From CAG-411 sp963643465 (GTDB taxonomy: Bacteria; Bacillota; Clostridia; Lachnospirales; Lachnospiraceae), in contig CAVIJT010000011.1 in assembly GCA_963643465.1 (NCBI GenBank), positions 35,361 to 99,360 on the forward strand: a stretch of DNA of 64,000 bases. Direction: 5' to 3'. The notes under the pieces are model-generated. The model saw nothing but the letters and a program-made list of their open reading frames with translations, was not told where the DNA came from and did no database searches. This document shows, in pieces, positions 17,085 through 25,942 of this stretch. Made by a program: the position numbers and the translations under genes. Position 1 is the stretch's first letter; every line of letters begins with the position of its first letter.

Positions 17085-18506
17085 GTGTATATTACCCGAA
17101 GCGAAATGAAGAAAAATAGAAATTCTTTTTCAGGTTCTATTGGATTTGTGTTGGCAGCAGCAGGAAGTGCAGTGGGATTGGGAAATATTTGGCGTTTTCC
17201 ATATTTAGCCGCAAAAGATGGCGGTGGACTCTTTTTGCTTATGTATATCATTCTTGCATTTACCTTTGGTTTTGCGTTGCTGACAACAGAAATTGCAATA
17301 GGAAGAAAAACAAAACAAAGTCCGTTGACGGCTTATGGAGTATTAGAGAAAAACTGGGGCTTTCTTGGCATAATTGCCTGCTTGGTGCCAGTTATTATAA
17401 TGCCTTATTACTGTGTAATTGGAGGCTGGGTTCTAAAATACTTTTTGGCATATTTAACGGGGGATGGAAGTCAAGCAGCCACAGAAGGATATTTTACAGA
17501 ATACATTGCTTTAGAAACAGAACCTATTTTGTTGATGGCAGTCTTTTTATTTCTGGTAGCCTTTATTGTATTTAGAGGAGTAAACAAAGGAATTGAATCT
17601 TTTTCCAAAATATTGATGCCTATTTTGTTAGTATTGGTAATTGGTATTTCCATATTTTCATTGACCATTGATTATACAGATGAGGCAGGAGTTACCAGAA
17701 CAGGTATAGAAGGCTTTTTGATTTATGTAATTCCTGATTTAGAGGGACTCACTGTAAAAGGCTTTTTTACTGTATTGGTAGATGCTATGGGACAGTTATT
17801 TTTTAGTCTGAGTGTTGCTATGGGTATTATGATTGCTTATGGTTCTTATGTAAAAGATGAAAATAAGCTGGTAAAATCCATCAATCAGATTGAGATTTTT
17901 GATACAATTGTTGCTTTTTTGGCGGGAGTTATGATTATTCCGGCTGTGTATACCTTTATGGGAAGAGAGGGAATGCAGGCATCGGGGCCAAGTTTAATGT
18001 TTGAATCTTTACCGAAAGTATTTGCATCTATGGGGAGAATAGGAAACTTTATTGGTTGTCTTTTCTTTGCTATGGTATTATTTGCTGCATTAACCAGTGC
18101 GGTTTCCGTAATGGAAGCAGTCGTATCCAGTGTTATGGATAAGTTCCATATGTCCAGAGTAAAGGCTGCAACTTTGGAAACAGCAATTGCTTTAATATTC
18201 GGTGTGGTTGTGTGTTTGGGATACAATAAATGGTATTTTGATATTACTTTGCCAAATGGAGTACATGCACAGATATTGGATGTTATGGATTACATTAGCA
18301 ATAGCTGCTTAATGCCTGTAGTGGCAATTGGAACTTGTATTTTAGTAGGCTGGGTTATTAAACCAAAAACAATTGTGGATGAAATCCAAAAGACGGGATG
18401 TCAGTTTAGAAGAAAACAATTGTATATTGTGATGATTCGATATATAGCACCAGTTTTATTGTTGGTATTATTATTGAAATCACTGGGAATTTTGAAAGTG
18501 ATTTAA
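17085..18506 (+). CDS. Sodium-dependent transporter, NSS/SNF family
   Basis: Na+-coupled symporter, probably for an amino acid such as tyrosine, tryptophan or a branched-chain residue. The family signature AAAGSAVGLGNIWRFPYL lies in the first membrane helix. About eleven to twelve hydrophobic segments are visible in 473 residues, close to the bacterial MhsT/Tyt1 size. The GTG start at 17085 follows AGGAGGA by five bases; an ATG seven codons later lacks spacing. The substrate is not deducible here. It stands alone between two terminators. Confidence 0.93.
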   Translation: MYITRSEMKKNRNSFSGSIGFVLAAAGSAVGLGNIWRFPYLAAKDGGGLFLLMYIILAFTFGFALLTTEIAIGRKTKQSPLTAYGVLEKNWGFLGIIACLVPVIIMPYYCVIGGWVLKYFLAYLTGDGSQAATEGYFTEYIALETEPILLMAVFLFLVAFIVFRGVNKGIESFSKILMPILLVLVIGISIFSLTIDYTDEAGVTRTGIEGFLIYVIPDLEGLTVKGFFTVLVDAMGQLFFSLSVAMGIMIAYGSYVKDENKLVKSINQIEIFDTIVAFLAGVMIIPAVYTFMGREGMQASGPSLMFESLPKVFASMGRIGNFIGCLFFAMVLFAALTSAVSVMEAVVSSVMDKFHMSRVKAATLETAIALIFGVVVCLGYNKWYFDITLPNGVHAQILDVMDYISNSCLMPVVAIGTCILVGWVIKPKTIVDEIQKTGCQFRRKQLYIVMIRYIAPVLLLVLLLKSLGILKVI

Positions 18507-18533
18507 GAGAAAATAGTTTTAATGAAATAGAAA

Positions 18534-18579
18534 ATGGAACGATGTATGGAGGCTGTGAAGGTCTCCTATATCGTTCCAT
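18534..18579. terminator. Bidirectional terminator between NSS and metY genes
   Basis: ATGGAACGAT (18534-18543) pairs with ATCGTTCCAT (18570-18579), and TATGGAG pairs with CTCCTATA inside. Runs of A and T flank both sides, so it can serve both convergent genes. Confidence 0.75.
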
Positions 18580-18622
18580 TCCTTTATTTATAGGCTTTTT
18601 AGGTCCTAATCAATATAATAAA

Positions 18623-19906
18623 TTAAATAGCAGCTAATGCCTGAGAAAGATCAGCAATTAAATCTTCTTTATCTTCAAGGCCGCATGAAATACGAATTAG
18701 TCCAGCAGGGATACCAGCAGCTTCTAACTGCTCGTCTGTCATCTGACGATGAGTAGAAGTAGCAGGGTTCAAACAGCAGGTTCTTGCATCCGCAACATGT
18801 GTCTCAATAGCAGCAAGTTTTAAATGTTTCATAAATGCTTCTGCAGCCGCGCGGCCACCCTTTAATTCAAAAGAAACGACACCACAGCCACCATTGCCAA
18901 AATATTTTTGTGCAAGATCATAATATTTATTGCTTGGAAGTCCAGGGTAATTTACAAAAGTTACTTCAGGACGTCCCTCTAAAAATTCTGCTACTGCCTG
19001 TCCATTTTCAATGTGACGAGGCATTCTTACATGAAGAGATTCCAGTCCAAGATTTAAAATGAAAGCGTGTTGTGGAGATTGAATGGAACCTAGATCACGC
19101 ATAACCTGAGAGGTACATTTTGTAATAAAAGCTCCTTCTTTTCCGAATTTTTCTGCATAAATAATACCATGGTAGGATTCGTCTGGAGTGCAAAGTCCTG
19201 GGAACTTTTCCGCATGTGCCATCCAGTCAAATTTACCGGAATCTACAATGACACCACCTACAGCAGCTCCGTGTCCATCCATATATTTTGTGGTGGAATG
19301 TGTCACGATATCCGCACCCCATTCAAATGGGCGGCAAGTTACCGAGGTAGGGAATGTATTGTCCACAATCAAAGGTACGCCATGGGCGTGGGCAGCATTT
19401 GCAAATTTTTCAATATCAAGGACGGTGAGAGCAGGGTTGGCAATTGTTTCACCAAAAACAGCAGTCGTATTATCCTTGAAAGCTGCATTCAATTCTTCTT
19501 CTGTGCAGTCTGGAGATACAAATGTAACTTCAATTCCCATCTTAGCCATAGTAACAGAAATTAAATTGAAAGTTCCACCATAAATGGAAGAAGATGCTAC
19601 AATGTGGCTACCACATTCACAGATGTTGAACAGTGCATAAAAGTTTGCAGCCTGACCGGAAGAAGTAAGCATAGCAGCAGTACCACCTTCTAATTCTGCA
19701 ATTTTGGCAGCAACCATATCGTTGGTAGGGTTCTGTAGACGGGTATAAAAATAACCGTCTGCCTCTAGGTCAAACAGCTTTCCCATATCTTCGCTTGTGT
19801 CATATTTAAAAGTAGTAGACTGAATAATTGGAATTTGTCTTGGTTCTCCGTTACCGGGACGATATCCGGCCTGTACACATTTGGTATTGATTTTGTAATT
19901 GCTCAT
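18623..19906 (-). CDS. metY: O-acetylhomoserine sulfhydrylase
   Basis: PLP enzyme that makes homocysteine from O-acetylhomoserine and sulfide, in methionine biosynthesis. The Cys/Met-metabolism family motifs are present: RLQNPTNDMVAAKIAELEGG, SSGQAAN, VVDNTFP-type IVDNTFPTSV and HSTTKYMDGHG with the PLP lysine. The length of 427 residues fits the sulfhydrylase subgroup better than cystathionine synthases (about 380-400). The RBS is AGGAGG. Upstream I see no S-box or T-box, so control by SAM is not apparent in the leader. Confidence 0.93.
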   Translation of the reverse strand: MSNYKINTKCVQAGYRPGNGEPRQIPIIQSTTFKYDTSEDMGKLFDLEADGYFYTRLQNPTNDMVAAKIAELEGGTAAMLTSSGQAANFYALFNICECGSHIVASSSIYGGTFNLISVTMAKMGIEVTFVSPDCTEEELNAAFKDNTTAVFGETIANPALTVLDIEKFANAAHAHGVPLIVDNTFPTSVTCRPFEWGADIVTHSTTKYMDGHGAAVGGVIVDSGKFDWMAHAEKFPGLCTPDESYHGIIYAEKFGKEGAFITKCTSQVMRDLGSIQSPQHAFILNLGLESLHVRMPRHIENGQAVAEFLEGRPEVTFVNYPGLPSNKYYDLAQKYFGNGGCGVVSFELKGGRAAAEAFMKHLKLAAIETHVADARTCCLNPATSTHRQMTDEQLEAAGIPAGLIRISCGLEDKEDLIADLSQALAAI

Positions 19907-19993
19907 AGTAACCTCCTATTTCTCGTGCTTTTTGGTCTAAAAGTCAAAATGTGGATGCAAGCACCTGAGTGTGCCTTTTAATCCTTGTATCAT

Positions 19994-20022
19994 ATTATAA
20001 AAGATTTGTATGAAGAATGCAA
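19994..20022 (-). promoter_or_regulatory. Sigma-A promoter of metY
   Basis: On the minus strand TTGCAT (20022-20017), 17-bp spacer, TATAAT (19999-19994). The leader to the start codon is about 85 nt. Confidence 0.7.
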
Positions 20023-20101
20023 TGTTGGGCTAATACGCATTGTTTTCTTTCTACCAGTGAACATAAGGATTTTTGGAAATATATAAATAAATTGGAAAGG
20101 A

Positions 20102-20131
20102 TTGACGAATCTTTTGGGAAAATGATAGAAT
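20102..20131 (+). promoter_or_regulatory. Probable promoter of the lipid kinase gene
   Basis: TTGACG at 20102-20107, 18-bp spacer, TAGAAT at 20126-20131; start codon 30 bp further on. Confidence 0.55.
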
Positions 20132-20161
20132 AAAAGCTAGTATGAAAGAGGTGTAAAATTT

Positions 20162-21124
20162 ATGGGAAAAGAAAATAAATTATTATTTATATATAATCCG
20201 CATTCCGGTAAAGAACAGATTAAACATAAACTGGCGGAAATTTTAGATATTTTTGCTCAAAATGGAATGGAACTAACAGTACATCCAACGCAGCGTGCCA
20301 AAGATGCCTACGAGACCATAAAGAAAAAGGGAAGTAAGTATGGAATGATAGTGGCATCTGGTGGAGATGGTACATTGAATGAAGCGTTTAATGGGTTGAT
20401 GGAGATTGAAGAGGAAAAACGGCCTCAGTTTGGCTATATTCCAGCAGGTTCTACCAATGATTTTGCTACTACACTTCGTATTTCGAAAAATCCGGTAACA
20501 GCAGCGAACGGAATTATGAAAGGAAAAGAATTTTGGTGTGACGTAGGAAAGGCTACGTCTGGCTATTTTGCTTATGTGGCAGCTTTTGGTATTTTTACGG
20601 AAGTTTCCTATGCAACTCCTCAGGAGACAAAAAACGTATTAGGACACTTGGCATATATCTTGGAAGGTATCAAGAGTCTTACCAGCTTGGAAAGCTACAA
20701 TATGGACATTACATATGAAGACGATCAGGGAAATGACCATCAAATAAAAGATAAATTTTTATATGGTATGGTTTCAAATACAAGTTTTGTAGGAGGAATG
20801 AACTTAATAAAGGAAGGGGAGCTGGATTTACAAGATGGCTTGTTTGAAACATTGCTTATAAAACATCCAGAAAATCCTATTGAATTGCAGCAGACAATTA
20901 CTGCCTTACTTATGAAAGATTTTTCTTCGGAACGTTTTTATTTCTTCCGAACCAGCCATATTACAGTGACAGGAGAGAAGGAAGTAGCGTGGACTTTGGA
21001 TGGAGAATACGGTGGAACAGTGGAAACTATGGAAGTAACTAATATTCCAAAGGGAATTAACATGAAATACAAACCAATTCCCAAACGAACCGTTTTTAGG
21101 AAAAAGGAAAATGATGAGGCGTAG
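20162..21124 (+). CDS. Diacylglycerol/lipid kinase family protein
   Basis: ATP-dependent lipid kinase of the DagK catalytic family (YegS/DgkB type). The N-terminal motif NPHSGKEQIK, the nucleotide-binding GGDGTLNEA and PAGSTNDFA are all present, and the C-terminal beta domain ends about 30 residues before the stop. The length of 320 residues is usual. Likely substrates are diacylglycerol or a related lipid at the cytoplasmic face of the membrane. It is followed after three bases by a small membrane-protein gene. Confidence 0.92.
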   Translation: MGKENKLLFIYNPHSGKEQIKHKLAEILDIFAQNGMELTVHPTQRAKDAYETIKKKGSKYGMIVASGGDGTLNEAFNGLMEIEEEKRPQFGYIPAGSTNDFATTLRISKNPVTAANGIMKGKEFWCDVGKATSGYFAYVAAFGIFTEVSYATPQETKNVLGHLAYILEGIKSLTSLESYNMDITYEDDQGNDHQIKDKFLYGMVSNTSFVGGMNLIKEGELDLQDGLFETLLIKHPENPIELQQTITALLMKDFSSERFYFFRTSHITVTGEKEVAWTLDGEYGGTVETMEVTNIPKGINMKYKPIPKRTVFRKKENDEA

Positions 21125-21127
21125 TGC

Positions 21128-21385
21128 ATGAGACGAAAAGTAACAGATTTGTTTATCGAAGGTTTTTTGAGTGCAAGTGAGGGAAAGCCTCTTTGGATGA
21201 AGGTGCTTCCTCTTGTTCTGTGGATACTTTTATATGTAGTTTTGATTGTGGTGTTGGCTTGTTTGGCTTATATTTATAAACAAAACTGGCTCTATGTGTG
21301 TGATGCAGGTTTTGTGCTTGTGTTGTTTGGCGTGATTGGTGTTATGGTGGAATATTGGTTACGACATAAAAAGAAGAAATTATAA
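21128..21385 (+). CDS. Small two-helix membrane protein
   Basis: An 85-residue protein with two long hydrophobic stretches (about 26-47 and 54-75) and a basic C-terminal RHKKKKL, which points to a cytoplasmic end. Its ATG comes three bases after the kinase stop, so it is likely translated by coupling and may anchor or assist the kinase. I recognise no family. Confidence 0.7.
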   Translation: MRRKVTDLFIEGFLSASEGKPLWMKVLPLVLWILLYVVLIVVLACLAYIYKQNWLYVCDAGFVLVLFGVIGVMVEYWLRHKKKKL

Positions 21386-21430
21386 AAAACAAGAAGAGGT
21401 ATCATATTAGTTTGCCTCTTCTTGTTTTTT
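21384..21430. terminator. Strong bidirectional terminator
   Basis: AAAAAACAAGAAGAGG (21384-21399) pairs perfectly with CCTCTTCTTGTTTTTT (21415-21430). It serves the lipid-kinase operon and the convergent topoisomerase genes. Confidence 0.92.
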
Positions 21431-21435
21431 ACTCT

Positions 21436-23670
21436 TTAGAACTTTGTCTTAGAGCCTTTTGCGCAGCGTCGTGTTTTTCGTACTTTGCTAGCGTCCATTT
21501 TTTTATTGTGATAGGTGATAATTGTGTTGTCCGGTGGGAAGACACGTCCTACTACTACTGTGTCATCCGGTGCAAGAGAGATTCCCTTTACACCACGACT
21601 GCTACGTTTTAATTGGCTGACTTCTTCCAAATCAAAAACGAGAGAGTTTCCATTTCTAGTATGTATAAATACACGGCGATTGCCATCCAATACATCATGT
21701 GAACGTAATTGTTGGATAGAAATAACTTGATCCCCGGTTTCTAATTTTGTGGCATTTATGGAAGAACGGATTGTCTCAAATTCACTTCCAGATACTAATT
21801 TTACAAAGCCTTTTTCGGTGACAAAGAAAAGCATTGCTTCAAATAATTCTTCAAAGCAGGAGTAATGCACCACTTCTTCTTTGTCTAGTTTGCAAAGGGC
21901 GTGAATAAGAGTTCCTTTATCTCTTACTTTGCATCGTGGCAGTGCCATTCCTTTTACTTGATACATATTGCCCTCGCTGGTGAATACACAAAGTTTATCT
22001 GTGTTTTTCATAAGGATAATGTGAGGATATTCTTTTAACACATCATCACTGGTACGAGAGTAAGTGGCAGTATCAATGGATTTTGTATATCCAAAACGAT
22101 CAATAAGCACATACATATCTTCTTCTTTGATTTCTTCTACATAACTTTGTTTTTCGGCAGTTGTCAGCATAGTTCTTCTTGGACGACCAAACTGCTTTCT
22201 GAACTCTCGAAGTCTACCCTTGATTACTTTGTGCAATTCCTTTGTGTTTGACAAAATTTTCTCATAGGAGGCGATATGGTTGTTTAGTTGTTCTCCTTCT
22301 TCGTGGAGCTTTAAAATTTCAAGTCCAATTAATTTGCTAAGCTGCATACTAAGAATAGCGTCTGCTTGTGCCTCGGTAAAATCAAGAGTTTCTGCAATGC
22401 GTGCGGAATCCTTTGATTTAAATTGAATGTCAGTAGTACAACCAGTCATAAGACAGGATTTTGCCTGCTTTACCGAAGAACTACCACGAAGAATTTCGAT
22501 GATTAAATCAATCAAATCTGTTGCACGGATCAAACCGTTTACAATTTCAAGACGTTTGGTAGCTTTCTCTAATAAATGTCGGTATTCTTTCGTATATAAC
22601 TCTTCTTGAAAACTTACAAACTCTTCCATCAATGTTTTTAAAGTAAATGTAACAGGTTGCTGGTCTTTGATGGCAAGTAAGTTTACGGAATAAGTATCTT
22701 CCAAAGCGGTTTTTTTGTACAGACCATTTAGTAGATTTTCAATATTTCGGTCTTTCTTTACTTCGATTACGATGCGGATTCCTTCTTTTGATGATTCATC
22801 TCGTACATCGTATATTTCATCAAATACTTTATCTTTCATAAGAGAAGATAAATTTTCGACTAATTTGGTTTTGTTTCCGGCAACAGTAAAAGGAATCTCA
22901 GAAATAATAATATTTTGCCGACCATATTCCCCTTTTTCAATTTCTACCTTGCCTCGAACTTTAATGCGACCTTCTCCGGTTTCGTAAATGCTTGGCAAAT
23001 CTTCTTGGTTGATGATGGTGCCACCAGTTGGAAAATCTGGACCTGGAATATATTCCATTAGCTTTTCTACAGAAATATTAGGTTTGTCCATATAAGCAAT
23101 GACACCATCAATTACTTCTGCCGCATTGTGAGGAGGAATGTTTGTTGCCATTCCTACGGCAATTCCGGTTGTTCCATTAATTAATAAATTTGGAATCATG
23201 GCAGGAAGAACCGAAGGTTCTTTTTCGCTTTCGTCAAAGTTTGGAACAAACTCCACCAGATTTTTTTCTAAGTTATCTAACATGGTCTTTGCACCATAAG
23301 ACAACCGTGCTTCAGTATAACGCATGGCAGCAGCTCCATCCCCATCAATAGAGCCAAAATTACCGTGTCCATCTACCAAAGGAATGGATAGGGAATATTC
23401 TTCTGTCATATGCACCAAAGCATCATAAATGGAACTATCACCGTGAGGGTGGTATTTACCCATGGTATCTCCCACAATACGCGCGCTTTTTCGATGTGGT
23501 TTGTCGGGAGCGAGGGAAAGCTCACTCATAGCATATAGAATACGTCTTTGTACCGGCTTTAAACCGTCTCTTACATCTGGCAAAGCACGGGAAATAATAA
23601 CGCTCATAGCGTAATCGCGATAGGAAGTTTTCATTTCCTCCGCAAAGTCTATTTGAATAATATTTTCCAT
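21436..23670 (-). CDS. parC: Type IIA topoisomerase subunit A (topoisomerase IV/gyrase-like)
   Basis: DNA-cleaving subunit that pairs with the ATPase subunit encoded 13 bp upstream. The catalytic tyrosine is Y118 in AAMRYTEARLS. The quinolone-pocket residues are S79 and D83 in YHPHGDSSIYDA, the susceptible-type state. The C-terminal beta-pinwheel has RSSRGVKG where gyrase has QRRGGKG, so the canonical GyrA box is degenerate and decatenation (ParC-like) is more likely than supercoiling. At 744 residues it is shorter than most GyrA. The symbol rests on this reasoning and no dnaA/recF neighbourhood is present. Confidence 0.85.
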   Translation of the reverse strand: MENIIQIDFAEEMKTSYRDYAMSVIISRALPDVRDGLKPVQRRILYAMSELSLAPDKPHRKSARIVGDTMGKYHPHGDSSIYDALVHMTEEYSLSIPLVDGHGNFGSIDGDGAAAMRYTEARLSYGAKTMLDNLEKNLVEFVPNFDESEKEPSVLPAMIPNLLINGTTGIAVGMATNIPPHNAAEVIDGVIAYMDKPNISVEKLMEYIPGPDFPTGGTIINQEDLPSIYETGEGRIKVRGKVEIEKGEYGRQNIIISEIPFTVAGNKTKLVENLSSLMKDKVFDEIYDVRDESSKEGIRIVIEVKKDRNIENLLNGLYKKTALEDTYSVNLLAIKDQQPVTFTLKTLMEEFVSFQEELYTKEYRHLLEKATKRLEIVNGLIRATDLIDLIIEILRGSSSVKQAKSCLMTGCTTDIQFKSKDSARIAETLDFTEAQADAILSMQLSKLIGLEILKLHEEGEQLNNHIASYEKILSNTKELHKVIKGRLREFRKQFGRPRRTMLTTAEKQSYVEEIKEEDMYVLIDRFGYTKSIDTATYSRTSDDVLKEYPHIILMKNTDKLCVFTSEGNMYQVKGMALPRCKVRDKGTLIHALCKLDKEEVVHYSCFEELFEAMLFFVTEKGFVKLVSGSEFETIRSSINATKLETGDQVISIQQLRSHDVLDGNRRVFIHTRNGNSLVFDLEEVSQLKRSSRGVKGISLAPDDTVVVGRVFPPDNTIITYHNKKMDASKVRKTRRCAKGSKTKF

Positions 23671-23683
23671 AGTATATTCCTTC

Positions 23684-25639
23684 CTAAATATCTAATTTAG
23701 CATATTTGGCTTCTTCTATAATAAAGGAACGTCTTGGAGGAACGTTACTGCTCATTAAAGTAGAAGTAACTTCATCTGCTTCCACGGTATCGCTGATAGA
23801 TACTTGTGCAAGAATACGTTGCTCAGGATCTAATGTAGTTTCCCAAAGCTGTTCGGCATCCATCTCGCCAAGACCTTTATATCGTTGTACATTTAACAGT
23901 TTATTGCCAGGAATTTTCTTAAACTTTTCTAATTCATGATCATTAAAAATATATTTGGACTGTTTCTTTTTCTTACGTGTTTTCTTTTTACCGTCTGTAT
24001 CTTCTGTAGAGTTTTCGTACTCCACTTTGTAAAGTGGAGGTAGACCACGATAAATTTTGCCGGCTTTAATCAGTTCTGGCATAAAGCGATAAAAGAAAGT
24101 AAGCAATAAGGTGCTAATATGTGCCCCGTCCACATCGGCATCGGTTAAAATAATAATTTTGTCGTAACGAAGTTTGGTAATGTCAAATTCGTCTCCAATA
24201 CCGCAGCCAAAGGAGGCAATCATAGATTTAATCTCATTGTTAAGCAGAATTTTTTCCAGTGTGGCTTTTTCTACGTTTAGTATTTTTCCACGAAGCGGAA
24301 GAACTGCCTGCGTTCTTCTGTTTCTGGCAGTTTTTACAGTGCCGCCCGCAGAATCTCCCTCCACAATATAAACTTCGCATTCCTCTGGTTTTTTGGAAGA
24401 ACAAGAGGCAAGTTTGCTTTTGGTATCTACGTCATGAAGCTGCTTTAATACGGCATTTCTAGCTTTGTCACTGGCTTTTCTAGCATTGTAAGATTTTAGC
24501 GAATTATCTAAAATGGTTTGTAAAATTTCAATATTTTTATCAAAATAGCGTTCTACTTCACTGGAGAATACATCATCTACAGCAGTTTTGGCATCGGTAT
24601 TACCAAGTTTGGTCTTTGTCTGTCCTTCAAACTGCGGATCAGGGTGTTTGATGGAAATAATTGCCACAATTCCGTTTCGGATGTCTTTTCCATCAAAATT
24701 GTCATCTTTTTCCTTTAATGTACCAAGTTCTCTTGCATATAAATTTAAAACTCTGGTAAGAGCTGTTTTAAATCCGGTTACTAAAGTTCCACCGTCCACC
24801 ACGTTAATACGATTACAAAAAGCATTGATTTGTTCAGAATAGTTGGTGGTGTATTGAAATGCCACTTCCACTTCAATGTCTCCACTTTTTCCTTCTATAT
24901 AAATAGGTTCTTCGTGAAGCACTGTTTCCTCTCTTGTCAGATATTTCACAAAACTTTGGATGCCATATTCTTCTTGATAAGTAACTTCTTCTCCCGTATA
25001 TTCGTTCTTAAAATTAATTAGAAGATTCTTATTGAGATAGGCAATTTCTTTTAATTTCTTCTTAATAACATCACTTTTAAATTCCACTGTTTCAAAAATA
25101 TCTGCATCTGGATAAAAAGTGACTTTCGTTCCGGTATCGTTTTTTCGACAAGTGCTGATTACCGGCAGCATTCCTTTTTCTAATTTAACCGTAGGATGTC
25201 CCCCATTTTCATACGCATCCTGATAAACTTTCCCATCACGGCGTACTTCTACAACCATTTTGGAAGAAAGGGCATTTACTACAGAGGAACCTACGCCATG
25301 TAACCCTCCAGATACTTTGTAAGCGCCGTTATCAAACTTTCCGCCGGCATGTAAGATTGTATAAACTACGCGTACCGTTGGAATTTTCTTTGTAGGGTGT
25401 AAATCTATGGGAACCCCACGTCCATTGTCCTTAATACAAATTCCACCATCTTTTTGCATGGTAATATTAATCTGAGAGCAGAAACCGGCAAGATGCTCGT
25501 CAATGCTGTTATCCAGTATCTCCCAGATAAGGTGATGAAGTCCCTGTTTTCCTGTACTTCCGATGTACATACCGGGACGTTTTCTGACTGCTTCTAAGCC
25601 TTCCAGAATTACAATTTGACTTCCGTCATACTTTGCCAT
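23684..25639 (-). CDS. parE: Type IIA topoisomerase subunit B (ATPase)
   Basis: GHKL ATPase and TOPRIM subunit of 651 residues. ATP-binding motifs are EILDNSIDEHLAG and GLHGVGSSVVNALS. The TOPRIM motifs are VEGDSAGGTVK and DADVDGAHI, and QRYKGLGEMDAEQLWETT is the conserved C-terminal block. A Lys-rich insertion lies in the TOPRIM region (about 545-560). It sits directly upstream of the A subunit in one operon; the RBS is AGGAGG. Confidence 0.88.
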   Translation of the reverse strand: MAKYDGSQIVILEGLEAVRKRPGMYIGSTGKQGLHHLIWEILDNSIDEHLAGFCSQINITMQKDGGICIKDNGRGVPIDLHPTKKIPTVRVVYTILHAGGKFDNGAYKVSGGLHGVGSSVVNALSSKMVVEVRRDGKVYQDAYENGGHPTVKLEKGMLPVISTCRKNDTGTKVTFYPDADIFETVEFKSDVIKKKLKEIAYLNKNLLINFKNEYTGEEVTYQEEYGIQSFVKYLTREETVLHEEPIYIEGKSGDIEVEVAFQYTTNYSEQINAFCNRINVVDGGTLVTGFKTALTRVLNLYARELGTLKEKDDNFDGKDIRNGIVAIISIKHPDPQFEGQTKTKLGNTDAKTAVDDVFSSEVERYFDKNIEILQTILDNSLKSYNARKASDKARNAVLKQLHDVDTKSKLASCSSKKPEECEVYIVEGDSAGGTVKTARNRRTQAVLPLRGKILNVEKATLEKILLNNEIKSMIASFGCGIGDEFDITKLRYDKIIILTDADVDGAHISTLLLTFFYRFMPELIKAGKIYRGLPPLYKVEYENSTEDTDGKKKTRKKKKQSKYIFNDHELEKFKKIPGNKLLNVQRYKGLGEMDAEQLWETTLDPEQRILAQVSISDTVEADEVTSTLMSSNVPPRRSFIIEEAKYAKLDI

Positions 25640-25795
25640 ATCAAAACCTCCTGTTTCTGTTTATCTAAAAGGACTGTCAGGGGAATTACGATTCTATTTA
25701 CCCCATTCTCTTTAGAATAACATAAGCAGAAAAAAAATGCAAACGAGTGTTCTGATAGATGAGAAAAACCATAAAATGGCAAACTTAACAAAGGA

Positions 25796-25824
25796 TTGAC
25801 AAATAATTTACGGTGCGATATATT
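25796..25824 (+). promoter_or_regulatory. Sigma-A promoter of dapL
   Basis: TTGACA at 25796-25801, 17-bp spacer, TATATT at 25819-25824. The 118-nt leader has TTACAGTTTAGCCC, which faintly echoes repeat family C, but no T-box or lysine-riboswitch hallmark. Confidence 0.75.
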
Positions 25825-25942
25825 AGAAAATGTACGAAATTGTTACAGTTTAGCCCTTGCTGGCTGTTAAGAATTATTTAGATATAGAACGGTTATATTA
25901 AATAGGTAACAGTTGGAAAAGGAAGATATAGAGGAGGCACAT

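Noticed and set aside
19169..19583. Plus-strand ORFs of 131 codons opposite metY
   Set aside because: They are antisense shadows of a well conserved gene.
19907..20161. SAM riboswitch or T-box upstream of metY
   Set aside because: The minus-strand leader is only about 85 nt and lacks S-box and T-box consensus sequences.
25825..25942. Lysine riboswitch before dapL
   Set aside because: The leader is too short and lacks the class hallmarks.
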